NCBI RefSeq assembly: GCF_037975245.1
Contig: NC_092573.1
Span: forward strand, 22,037,265-22,101,264
DNA length: 64,000 nucleotides
Source of the DNA: Apostichopus japonicus
Lineage: Eukaryota; Echinodermata; Holothuroidea; Aspidochirotida; Stichopodidae
Direction of reading: 5' to 3'
Made by a program: the position numbers and the translations under genes. Each line of letters begins with the position of its first letter. The first letter of the stretch is position 1. Shown one piece after another: positions 25,336 through 35,900 of this stretch. The notes under the pieces are model-generated. The model saw only the letters and a program-made list of their open reading frames with translations. It ran no database searches and was not told the origin of the DNA.

Positions 25336-26199
25336 ACTACTTTTAATACATTTTGTAACATTTATAAGTCATGCAATACATACAACCATTGGACAAATAG
25401 TCTCCATGGAGGTGTCAATGTTTGATTGGATCCAGCTAATGATGAGAGTCAGCTTCCGTTACCATGGCAACTGGACACAGCTTTTTGTCATACTGTTCAA
25501 GCTGACATTTTTTTTTTTTTTTCAACAGACAGTATAGCCACATCACATCAAGAGATTAAAAGACCAGTTTATATTACAGTTGATCAAGTATTCATATAAG
25601 CAGTTGCTGCTTGAAAGCCTGAAAGCCTGAAAAGCTATACTCAATTGGGAGATTTATTTGCTGTAAAATTCCATACTTTTCTTTACAAATAATCATTTCC
25701 CACACCAGGGGCACAGAGCCTTTGGGAGTTAAAGAACCCCCCACTTGTCTCTGGAAATTACCTGAGGGATTTTTCAGCTTCTAGAGTTACCAACTGCGGA
25801 GAAGGACCGTGAAGAATGGAGTGTCTTCTCCCGATACCGTTAACGACACGAACGTTCTGAAGGATGAAGAAGATGGAGATAAATTGTCGAGTTATAAATT
25901 TGCTCAATTTAAAACATCAGGAACTTTTATCGTTGGCAAGTCAGTCCTCAAATGATGGCAAATCAAAGAAACAAGTTCACTCGAAAATGTCCTACTTGTA
26001 TGTCAGAGCCTTGAACTCTGCTTAATACAGAAGTATTATTGAGAGTGATATGACATTTATACGGCTTATAAAAAGTAAATTACTATTCAGATAATGCATA
26101 GAGCAGAAATGTATGTAAGATTTATTTATTTATGTAAGGCTTTGTGTCATATTGGCTGTACAAGAAGGTTATTAAAATATATCACTTTCTCTGGCCACC
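25336..26199. other. Part of NCX intron 1 (proposed)
   Basis: Unique sequence with a poly(T) at 25509-25523. Nothing coding recognised. Confidence 0.4.
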
Positions 26200-26209
26200 A
26201 GTGCAATAT

Positions 26210-26592
26210 CTTCCAGACCAAATGTCTAAGGAGGATTTACAAGATCAGATGGCAACAGCACGTCTCAAATAAGACAGTTCTAGAGATGGCAGGGGCAGAG
26301 AAGATCAGCGAGGAGGTGAGGAGACGGAGATGGAAATGGATCGGCCATGTGCTGAGAAAAGACCAAAACGACGACTGTGCTGTGGCCCTCGGATGGACAC
26401 CTGGAGGAAGAAGAAAAAGAGGCCGCCCGAAAACCACATGGCGAAGAATGGTGGAGGCGGAGTGGAACTGCGCAGGCTGGAGTACATGGAACTCTGCACG
26501 CCACGCAGCTGCAAACCGGACCCAGTGGAGGATTGATGTCCGGGACTTGTGTGCCTTCTGGCACAGAGAGATTTAAGGTTAAGGTTAAGGTA
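26210..26592 (+). mobile_element. 5'-truncated LINE, C-terminal end of reverse-transcriptase ORF
   Basis: The frame reads FQTKCLRRIYKIRWQQHVSN..., RRWKWIGHVLRK, ALGWTPGGRRKRGRPKTTWR and ends WRIDVRDLCAFWHREI-stop at 26576. This tail, with the RWxGHVLR and KRGRPxTTWRR motifs, is typical of the extreme C-terminus of animal non-LTR retrotransposon ORF2. The 3' end is a short tandem TTAAGG tail. The insert is flanked by the 10-bp direct repeat AGTGCAATAT (26200-26209 and 26593-26602), a target-site duplication. The catalytic RT and endonuclease domains are missing, so the copy is dead. It lies in intron 1 of the exchanger gene, antisense to it. Confidence 0.85.
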
Positions 26593-26894
26593 AGTGCAAT
26601 ATGGACTATGGGGGGGGTAGAGGGTGGGCAGTCTTCTCTTATTTTATGTTTATATTTTCTACAGCAAATTTTGTTTTTTGTGTTGTTAGAATTTGATTAT
26701 TTAAAATACTGACAACAAAGTTTTGAAATGACAAAACCAAACAAGTCCCAAAGAGATTAATAAAACAGATAATTCAGAATAACAACCACACTAATCACCA
26801 CCATCTGCTTTGAAAAAAAAGGGAAAAAAATGTGGAAATAATAAATTATGTTGACTGCTTTTTTTTTCATCAAAATGCAAAGAATTTTTTTACC

Positions 26895-26973
26895 AAAACA
26901 TGATTCAAACCATTGACATCTGGGTTTACATGACTGGCCTCTACCAACTGAACTACCCAGCCCTTAGTTGATG
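26895..26973 (-). mobile_element. tRNA-like SINE head, copy 1
   Basis: On the minus strand: GGGCTGGGTAGTTCAGTTGG (A box region) and GGTTTGAATC (B box). The acceptor stem and anticodon arm do not fold cleanly as a working tRNA, and a sister copy lies 290 bp away, so a SINE head or tRNA pseudogene is likelier than a tRNA gene. Confidence 0.65.
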
Positions 26974-27189
26974 GTTCCGAACAGTTCCGAACGAATTACG
27001 TTGAAAATAATCCAAACGAAAAATGCACGATGCTGGCACTTTGGATGGTAGAATGAGAAGGGAGGGCATTGACCGGAGGGGCCTATCATAGAGGGCGCAC
27101 AGTGTTTAAGAAGGTTACCAGTTTATTCTAGGCACGGTAGAACGAGAGTGCTAAGGTTGTGGGGAGACAGGTGAGGGAGGAGTGAAGTA

Positions 27190-27262
27190 AATACAGGACT
27201 TGAACCATTGACATCAGGGTTTCACTCCACCAACTGAACTATCCAACACTTAGTTGATTGTG
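27190..27262 (-). mobile_element. tRNA-like SINE head, copy 2
   Basis: On the minus strand: TGGATAGTTCAGTTGGTGGA (A box) and GGTTCAAGTC (B box), with the same leader CAACTAAG as the copy at 26895-26973. Sequence down to about 26990 may be its body. Confidence 0.65.
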
Positions 27263-28265
27263 ATTCCTATATACAGCAGCCAATAGGGTTTGTCAGTTAA
27301 AAGCCACAGTTAGTAGTGGCAGGCACTGGATTTCAAGAGAAATTCATGCAAACAAAGTTCTGTAAACAGTGGAACAGCATTCAAATAAATGTTATTATTC
27401 TCAGTTATTTCCCATTGTTCATTAAAAACTAAAACACTATATTTTATCATATTATAAATATAAAAATAAAGATGTAAATGTCTGAAATTCCTCTGCTTAA
27501 ATCATGAACATGCTGGAAAGAGTTGATACAAGTCACTGCACTGTTGTCAGCTTGAAACAACTGTTACAGCCAAAGTAACTGTACCCTTGTTCGGTGCACA
27601 GTTCATTACAGAATATTATTAATAAATTACAAACGATAAGGTCTCATATATGAAAAAGTCTACCTGGTTAAAAACCGCAAGCCTTCAGTAATTCAACCAC
27701 CGACGATGAACGGTTGAAATTAGCAGTTCATGCCTGTCTGTTTAAATTTGCGATTAGGCCGCTAATATTACGAAACAAGTGTGTACATTTTACTTCCAGG
27801 CTTCAACTGCTTTTGACGGTAGTTTCGAGACCCGCTGATTGAATTTTCCAAGATGTTCATGTCATTGGGTAATTCAAGAACGTTTAGATACATATAAACA
27901 CAGCGATGCGGGTTTCAACAACACACTCTATAACTTGAGTACCCTGGCTACTAATTTATAGAGAACTCCACTGACATAGAGTTTTTTCTGTAGTAGTTTG
28001 ATTTAGGATGAAAAGATCATCAAGTGTAAGTGACCTTTTTTCCATCAAAAACATTGGAGTAATTTTGTGGGATACATAAACAAAGCAAACTGAGAAATCT
28101 ACACTTTTGTAAGTCGTATAAAGATTACTGAAATTATAGATTGCAGTCGATCGATTTAACAGTCATTAGCACTTTTGCTACGTACTTTACGACTCACGCA
28201 CGATCGCGACCACTACAGGCTTTGGAAGTGGTGGATCACCTCAATAGGGTGCAATGCTGAACTAT
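27263..28265. other. Part of NCX intron 1 (proposed)
   Basis: Unique AT-rich sequence between the SINE heads and the second hairpin MITE. No feature seen. Confidence 0.4.
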
Positions 28266-28657
28266 TATACAAATAATAAATGGTTATGAGTGCAATAGTG
28301 CAAATATTTCATGAGTTGAAAGATGGAATGTTCCATTCAACGAGGCGCAGCCGAGTTGAATGGAACAAATTACATCTTTCAACGAATGAAATATTGCTCT
28401 ATTGCACGAATGGAAACCATTCATTATTTGTTTTATACAACACCTTCAAATTTGGATATAATTGGATGTAAAATGCACTCATGCAACAGATTGTTTTGAA
28501 CAGACAGGTTTCTCTGCTCTCTGACCATTGAAAAAAGTGCTATCAAAAAAGTATAACGCATGGTTCTGTCATCATAGCGTGCAACAGAGCAGATTTTGCA
28601 TGCAATCGACGAGCAATTGACCAATCAAATGGCCGGAATATAATTAGGTGTTGTATA
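28266..28657. mobile_element. Hairpin MITE, copy 2 (392 bp), in NCX intron 1
   Basis: Same layout as the copy at 24950-25335: palindrome arms 28270-28341 and 28355-28430 around the loop GAGGCGCAGCCGA, then a right part bounded by the perfect 11-bp inverted repeat TATACAACACC (28434-28444) and GGTGTTGTATA (28647-28657). It ends only 139 bp from the donor of the first NCX coding exon. Confidence 0.75.
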
Positions 28658-28796
28658 ACATAAATTACAGTATGCTAGATAATGGAAGTACACATGTAGC
28701 GATGAGACAGGTGAGATAGAGAGAATGACTGTCAATTAAAAAGCAAGTTAAACGAGCGACGAAATCTGAGGAAAAATACGATTTGACGGAACTCAC

Positions 28797-29639
28797 CATA
28801 TGACTGCCGTTTGCCTGCTCGTTAGACGAAGGTTCGCTCGAGATGGTGGGCCTTCCCTTTGAGAATCTCCACCACAATTTCACCCACCAACCATTGTCTT
28901 GACAATATGCGGTAATGACTAATAACGGGAAAAAAGCTAGAGTCACCCAGGCTTCCCAGGTCTCTACCTCCCCCGGAGACCACCATCCTAAGACCACCGC
29001 ATAGACCCACAGGTAGGCGAATATCGACCATATGGAAGTGAGCATGAACACACCGAACTCCTTCACTTTCTTGATCTCGTACGATTTGACGGTCGTGATG
29101 CAGACCGCGGTGATGATGAGTAGATTGAAGGCGGCGCTGCCTATGATCGTGAAGGTCCCTAGACTGTCCTCTGTCTTATTGCTTGAGAGGTTCTGCAGCG
29201 CCTCGACCACGCTGAGTAAGATTTCGGGCGCGCTGCTCCCTAGCGCCATCAGAGTCAGATTGGCGATGGTCTCGTTCCAGACCAACACCTCCTTCTTCAC
29301 CGTCTCTTTCTTCTCGGGGTCCCATTTGTAGACCGTCCTCGATTTACTGGTGATCACCTCTATGCTGCACATGAAAACGTCGCTGATTATTGCAATCCCC
29401 ATGAAGATGTAGAACATGGCCGTGAGGTACAGGACGCCGCGGATCCATCTCGGCCAGAGGTTCTCGGCAGGTAGTAAGATCCAGCTGGTACACCGGTCCG
29501 TCCTGTTGTTGTAATATTCGGCCACGTGTCCATTGGAGAAGTTTTGAAAATAAATGAATGAAAATTCTTCCGAATCGGTAGTCATCGTTTTCTAAGTCTG
29601 TCATCAACGTTTTCCCCGGTTTTGGGCTTCAAAGAAACT
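28797..29639 (-). CDS. SLC8A-like: Na+/Ca2+ exchanger (NCX/SLC8-like), first coding exon
   Basis: The exon encodes the N-terminal transmembrane half of a plasma-membrane sodium/calcium exchanger, which extrudes Ca2+ in exchange for Na+. Coding starts at ATG 29585; an in-frame TAG at 29592-29594 inside the exon makes this the first possible Met. The exon runs to 29639, where TTTTTGGTTTTTCAG is a strong acceptor, so an upstream 5' UTR exon is expected. It ends at 28797 after codon 263 (phase 0) with the donor ATG|GTGAGT. Visible parts: TM about 51-70; alpha-1 repeat about 104-165 with [22 protein letters not shown]-type signature ([10 protein letters not shown] at 116-125, GSAAFN at 149-154); TMs about 143-162, 178-200 and 212-228; then a basic amphipathic stretch [13 protein letters not shown] (233-245) at the place of the XIP autoinhibitory segment. 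Possible N-glycosylation sites are NFS (15) and NRT (27). Unlike vertebrate NCX there is no obvious signal peptide. Reading through the donor gives a 306-residue ORF that is probably an artefact. The alpha-2 repeat is not in the window. Confidence 0.95.
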
Positions 29640-29854
29640 CTGAAAAACCAAAAACAAACATAAAAAATATGTAAAGATAAACTGTTGAAACAAAGAACGA
29701 CATCTGAAAATGCACGAGCTCAGAAAATATTATTATTCTTATTAATATTAATGTAATATAAAATTAAAATATAAATAAAAATATAATAAAAATAATAAAA
29801 ATAAAAAATATTATTTTTAATCTGATCCAGCCTAGGCGTTTGCAGCTGCTGCAG

Positions 29855-30180
29855 CAGTCCTTATGGCGGGGGGGGGGAGCTTCCAAAAAGTGGGGGGCAT
29901 AACATCAGAGGGGCACTTTCTCATTCCAAAACCACCACTGGTTATGCTATAAACCGATACACATCGGCTCATATCACTTAAATATATATGTGTTAGTATG
30001 CTATCAATACTATTATGGTGCACAGGAATAATTAAAATAAAATATTAAAATTAACAACTTGGCTTCTTCATTAAAGCCTTAAAGGGTACATTTTATTTGC
30101 CAGTAGGGCACATTTGCTATTTTGGAAAAAAATGGGGGGCACGTGCTCCCAGTGCCCCCCCCCGGCTCTTACCCCCCTGC
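29855..30180. repeat. GC-run repetitive block
   Basis: It contains two similar segments (TTCCAAAAAGTGGGGGGCAT near 29880 and TTTTGGAAAAAAATGGGGGG near 30120) and G/C runs near both ends, like the hAT-type elements nearby. Ends and target duplication are not resolved. Confidence 0.35.
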
Positions 30181-30700
30181 CTCTTTGGCATGTTGCCTTG
30201 ATAGCAAATCTTATAATTGTATGTAAAGGAATATATGCTAAATTTTGTGAAATATCAAATTGATTGATCAAAATCTATAAATTTTTCTGTTTAAGCACAG
30301 AGACGTTACTCATGTACATGTGATGCATGGTGGCTTCTCTGAACATCCCAAATGGAAAATGTATCGCGAAGAGCGTCTCATAAACGTAGGCTATGTTTTG
30401 ACTTACACCCAGGCAGTGTCTGTAGCGTTATCAAAGAAAGGAAACGGTCTAATTGTCCGAGAGTTATCTGTAGGATTTATTTTAAGAGCTTGTGGGATAA
30501 CCAGAAGCTACTGCACTGTATGATTCCAAGTTCTGTCCACATGCATGAATGTAAAACAACAGTTGATTGGACAAATGCTGCATCTTTTAAATTGAATAGA
30601 GTGCATAAGGTGTGAATGAACTTGAGGCATAATAGAGGTGACAAAGGTTAATAACAAAAATTGAAAGATGACAGAAAAAACTCCTCCTAGAACCAATACG

Positions 30701-31067
30701 CAATGGCGGAGCTAGGGGAATTGGTCAGGAGGGGCGAGAATGGTCTGTAGGGGCGCTTTCGACACTATCTAAGCGGAGCGCCACCACAAGTTGGCGTGTA
30801 GCGTACAGAATTGTTTTGAGTAAATGACCCTTTCCGGGCCTGGCTAATTTGCAGATAAACAAAGAATATATAGGAGTCATCGCCAAATTACACCAACAAA
30901 CTGTGTCAAATGTCAATAGGTAGATGAGAGCGCAATAAAAAAGTCAATAATCGCAAATAAGTAAAAAGTGGTAAAGAGCTGAAAAGGGCGCCAACAGTCC
31001 ACTTGAGTCCGTCAGGGGGGGGGCATGCGCCCCCCGCCCCTCTGACTGTATGGACGCTCCGCCACTG
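30701..31067. mobile_element. hAT-type MITE, 367 bp
   Basis: The ends CAATGGCGGAGC and GCTCCGCCACTG form a 12-bp TIR with 1 mismatch, flanked by CCAATACG/CCAATACA (7 of 8 match). The internal stretch ACTATCTAAGCGGAGCGCCACC (30764 onward) recurs at 63492 onward, marking a shared family. Confidence 0.82.
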
Positions 31068-31366
31068 CCAATACATGTCCCTTTTGGTTCCCTGCGAACG
31101 GTGCTAATGTAACAATTTTCTACCAGTTACACTGGTTAGGTATTTCATTTCCTTTTTTCCATTTCAAGAGTTCCTGCATACCAAAATAAATGTCTGCAAC
31201 ACTTCCAGAAAACAAACACCTTGTAAACAAAACTGTGATAAATTTAACATCGATAATTCTGTCAGACTGGAGTAACTTGTAATTATTTAGTAAAATTTTT
31301 TGTCAAAAAGTCACAAATGCAAATGTAACAATAACAACAAATAATCAATGTTGAGGTAAACTCTAG

Positions 31367-31596
31367 CAGGGTTGTAGCTAGGATTTTGCAGGTGGTGGTT
31401 GAACTTTCTGGAGTGGCGGTTTTCCAAAGATCAAATCAGTTTCGAGTGAGAGAGATTTCTTTTACAGTCATTTTGTGTCGATCAGAAGCGTGAGTGTCGA
31501 TCAGAAGCGTGAGTGCCGGTCGGTATTAGAACTTTTTACTTGGAGTACCTGTCGGTAAACGTTAGTGCTGGTGCCGGCCGGCGTAGCTACAACACT
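31367..31596. mobile_element. Small inverted-repeat element (GTTGTAGCTA ends)
   Basis: GTTGTAGCTA at 31371-31380 and TAGCTACAAC at 31584-31593 form a perfect 10-bp inverted repeat bounding about 230 bp. Inside is a short tandem repeat (GTGTCGATCAGAAGCGTGA twice, about 31490-31530). I found no clear target duplication. Confidence 0.5.
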
Positions 31597-32761
31597 TTTC
31601 TATATAGGTCCACACATTCACTATATGCTTTCTCTAGATAACAAAGTAGCATAATTCTAACATGTACAGTAATATAAGGTTATTTTAATAATTTCCTAGT
31701 CTACACCGAGCCCTGTGCACTGCAACTGTCACTAACTAACTCCTGACACCATACAGAGAGGAACTCTCAGGAAATCCTCTGACCAGTCAATAAAATCTCT
31801 ACCAGCAATAAACGTTTAATTAGATTGCAAATACATGTCCTTTAAGGCCTTCCTACCTCAAGTAGAAGAAACGAAACTCTTACTCTAATATATTTTTGTG
31901 TGCCAAGCTTCATTTACTGCAATATCTGGAGATCATGAAAAGCCTTATTTCTTTCGCTGTACTTAACACAGCACTCATGAGAGCTGTTAAGATTAGTGTC
32001 CAACATCAACATCTAGAGTCAGTCAGTGTGTGACAGTGTTCTTGTCATTGTGTGTAATCCTAGGGCCCAAAGAAAACATTTCATATGTGTTTCGCAATCA
32101 CTGATAATTCTTTGGCCCACTTTAAAAAAGACCAATTTATAAAAGCTGAACTATGAGCCAACTATCCCATTTTAATTTAATTTTCAACTATTGTGCAGTC
32201 TTCTATGTATCTAGCCAAATTTAGTCCTCAAATCGGGAAATTAAATATACAGAAATGAAACCAAATAGTACGGACAGAAAAAAAAAAAAAGTTGGAAATT
32301 TTTTATGAACTCAAAAGTTTTCTTTAGTCACTTTGAACATGGTTTTTAAAAATGTTTATGTTTATATGTAGGGGCCAGATGAGTCAGCAGAAAAAAAAGT
32401 ATAAACAAAACAGAAACATGGCTATGAAGTTTACCTACCAGAGTCAGAAAAGGTCTCTGAAATTCCGAAAACAGACAGAGCAGTTTCATAAAAAAAATCA
32501 GAACCAAAATCATAAAAAAAATCACAAAAGTTGGTCCTTTAGATGAAATGATACAGATAAAAACACTTCTTGTGTCTCAACGCCAAAAGTATTGTTTCCA
32601 TTTAGTCCGAGGAGATATGATAACAAATCCCTTCCAACATCCGACAGTAGTCTACTAGCAGTATTGAAGGCAAGCGAGCAAACATTGTACTTCTTCTGGT
32701 GTGGTTGTCTTGGCAATTATGAAAACGTTGACTAGATCTTAAATACAGACAAAGGTTTTAC

Positions 32762-32900
32762 CTTCCTTTCCTACGTCTCCCTCTGTCAAGTCCGCTAACG
32801 CCGCCGAAGAATTTGCACGCCGCACATTATTGGAAGAAAAGAAAGTGTCGATACCGCGGCACACACGTTTCCATGACGACAAGAGAAGCCCGTCTTTCGT
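32762..32900 (-). promoter_or_regulatory. Possible 5' UTR exon / promoter of the NCX gene
   Basis: On the minus strand this GC-richer, CpG-containing block ends in GGAAG|GTAAAA, a fair splice donor, about 3.1 kb upstream of the NCX coding exon, whose acceptor calls for a leader exon. There is no long ORF. The 5' boundary is arbitrary. It could equally be unrelated unique sequence. Confidence 0.25.
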
Positions 32901-35900
32901 TACCAAAATTTTAATCAATTGTGATCACATCGAGAGAGGTTTTGATAGAAACAAAACGGAACAAAGAGCAAATGGTCTCCATTTATACAAGTAGACACTT
33001 CTGCGAGACGGTTTGGATGAGTTCATCGGTAAGAAAGTAAAGTAACCATTTTTTGAAAGATGAAAGAAAGGGAGAGACAGACCAATATTTCCTGGAAACT
33101 TGGGCGAAAGACGGTTTGCACTTTTCAACCGGTGAGAAGAAAACAATGAATTTGGTAGCTCTACAGGCTATTTATTGTAGTTGCTTGGCAACTTAACTTG
33201 TTAGTAATATTTAAAAATAGATCAAGGTGGAAACAATATGTCTTTCTATTTTGAGTCCAAATTGTGACAAAAGTGAATTACAGAAACTTTAAAGCTACTG
33301 TACAGACGTATTCTCACATTATTACTGTATGCACCTCCAACATGGAATATATGTGGCTATTGCATTACGCATTCACAGTATAATCTATACAGAAAATGTG
33401 AAAATAATGCTAAATTATTCCTTCATTGGCCAAACTTTATGCCTAATGTCACATATCCTCGTGCAGATTTTAGTAGAATAAAGTAGCAAATCACATTTGC
33501 AGTTATTAATTTTCCTTTAATTTTCTGCCTAGTTACCAGGTTTTTATGACAAAATCATTGCACAAAGGTTTGTACATGATGACTAGAGTAAACTCACAGG
33601 TCAATACACAGGAGGTTACATCGCTTGACCTACTTCAGGTTCCCAACGAATCTTGACTTCCGATTTGTTTTTTTAATCAAACATCCCACAGCTCTTTGCC
33701 TGATTTTTATTCCTCAATCATATTACTTTTGTTGACATTACCGCATACCACAACACCTACTGTACAATAATTACTACCCTTCCAGCAGGTCCCGATGGGA
33801 GTAGAAAAAGGTCAAATCGGGTAGCAGAGCCCCTGAGCCGAAGCGACCAGAACATTTTTTGTTTGCGGGCTGTCACTATCGTGCACCAATGATCCCAAAA
33901 GTAATATCATAGCAGACACCAAATCAGATGCTCTTTACATGATTTCATCCGAATGAAACAAACGTTTTCAGCTTAATGAGGCATATTGTACGACAAGAGT
34001 CACTCGGGATCTAATCAAAGGAATTACCGAGCATCTTTAGTCATTGATCGGGTACATTTTTTTTTTTTTTGGACTACTTGACGCTACAATCTCAAAGTGC
34101 TCAAATATAATACAATTAACTTGATTGGTACTAAAGTTTCATTGCAAGATACTTGAGATACAAATGCCAAGTGTGGAAAGGTCTTCGACATGTGCTTCAA
34201 AACTAATGTGGATGGAATTGAATGGAAACACTAATTACTAGATAGATAGTTAAATTAAACAATGGCAGGGGACGATGGGATGGATTCATTTATTTCATCA
34301 TTTGACATCTTATTCCGAGAAATCCTATTAGAGGGATATCCAGTGGATGACAATTAAACAGTTAACGAGAAAAGAGAAATACAGCTCCACAATAAACTTG
34401 AGAATGATTGATTGAATGTAACCCGTTTTGACAGGGTAAACCCCTTGATTCTTCTAGAGAATGGATCACCACAGGTAGTCTTTGATGTCATCTGGGTAAA
34501 TGTTTTCTCTTTCTTTTACAATCTCCTTGTTGGAATGTATGCTTACTGTAGCTGTCAATTTTCTCCGTTATTACAAATTTAATCGAAATACGACTCGTTT
34601 GGTAGAAATATGGTTTCCCCTTTGAACAATTCAGCTGAATATCATAAAACAAAAATGATTTCAGCTGAATAGCCTGTGTTTCTGCAAAGCTATCAAATTT
34701 CGGGGAACAGAATAACCCCTTACAGCTACCCACGATTTGGCAAAACCGCTGGAAATTTGTGAGCAAATGTAGAAGATCTACTAATAATAAGGTGCAAGTT
34801 TAGGGCACTGTCCAAAATGCATAGGAAGAGTCAAATAAAGGCAGGCCATCTCCCCGAGAATATGACGGTGTACCTACAATATTATCCAGAAGGTGCAGCA
34901 AAACAGTTGCAGCAGCACCAGACCAAAAAGATATTCTTAATTTTAATAGAGTGTCAGAAAATAGAAAAATTCAATGTCTAACGTCATTGTCGACATAACC
35001 CTCAAATGATGGGACTTCCCAATGTTATTATGTGTCTAGATGTAAAGAGCAAAAAAAAAAATAATACTCAAAGCAATTATGTTTCGGTAGCTTTTGTTAC
35101 CTTGGATTTTAACCACACAAAGTGTCTTCCGGTGACCTAAAAGTAAAATCTTTGCCTTGCTTGTATAAATAACCTATTTATCTTGCATGCAAAAGTATTA
35201 TACATACAAGCTTAACATAAAACACAATTTCCAGGGACGTTTATAGCTCTATAAACAATATCTTATATGCTAGCGATTAATTCTCTTTTGAAATTAGTTT
35301 AAAACCGTGTCCAATATCCAATCTAATAAAATTACCATAAAACCATTTAATCACACCATATTGAATTTTATAAATTATACCCTGTACTATGGAGAAACTA
35401 AAGAAAGCCAAAACCCTAAATGAAAACAGTTCATCATTTATGACCATAGCTTGCAGTGACAAATCATTTTCCACTCAGTTTTAAGCGATATTGATTGCAC
35501 TACTTCTGCCTAGGCGGTCTGACGCATCAATCACGAAAGTATTAGAGAGACGTCTAACTTTGAAATCGGAGACAAACTTTGCTATAAATTTCAAACAGCT
35601 TTTCACAATAAATAAAAAAGGATATGAATAATAAACTTGTTAAGTATAGCCTACAAAAGCTTTATAAAAGTTGTTATATGTTTATTTTATTTTTTTTTTT
35701 TTCTGATAAATGGTACAGCTATATATACATATATCCAAGTAGTTCAATTCTGTGCTCTCATTAAAATTTTCGCTGCAAAAATAAATTGCCTACAGCATTG
35801 TTCAGTATCTGACATCTACAAATGTTCCGTTTTTTACATAATTTCCTGGATGGATGTAGACAATTTATTAGCAAATCTGATACATGTAGAGATGATAAAC

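Noticed and set aside
26094-26209. N-terminal part of the LINE ORF as a real protein start
   Set aside because: This part lies before the target-site duplication, so it is host sequence that happens to be in frame with the LINE insert.
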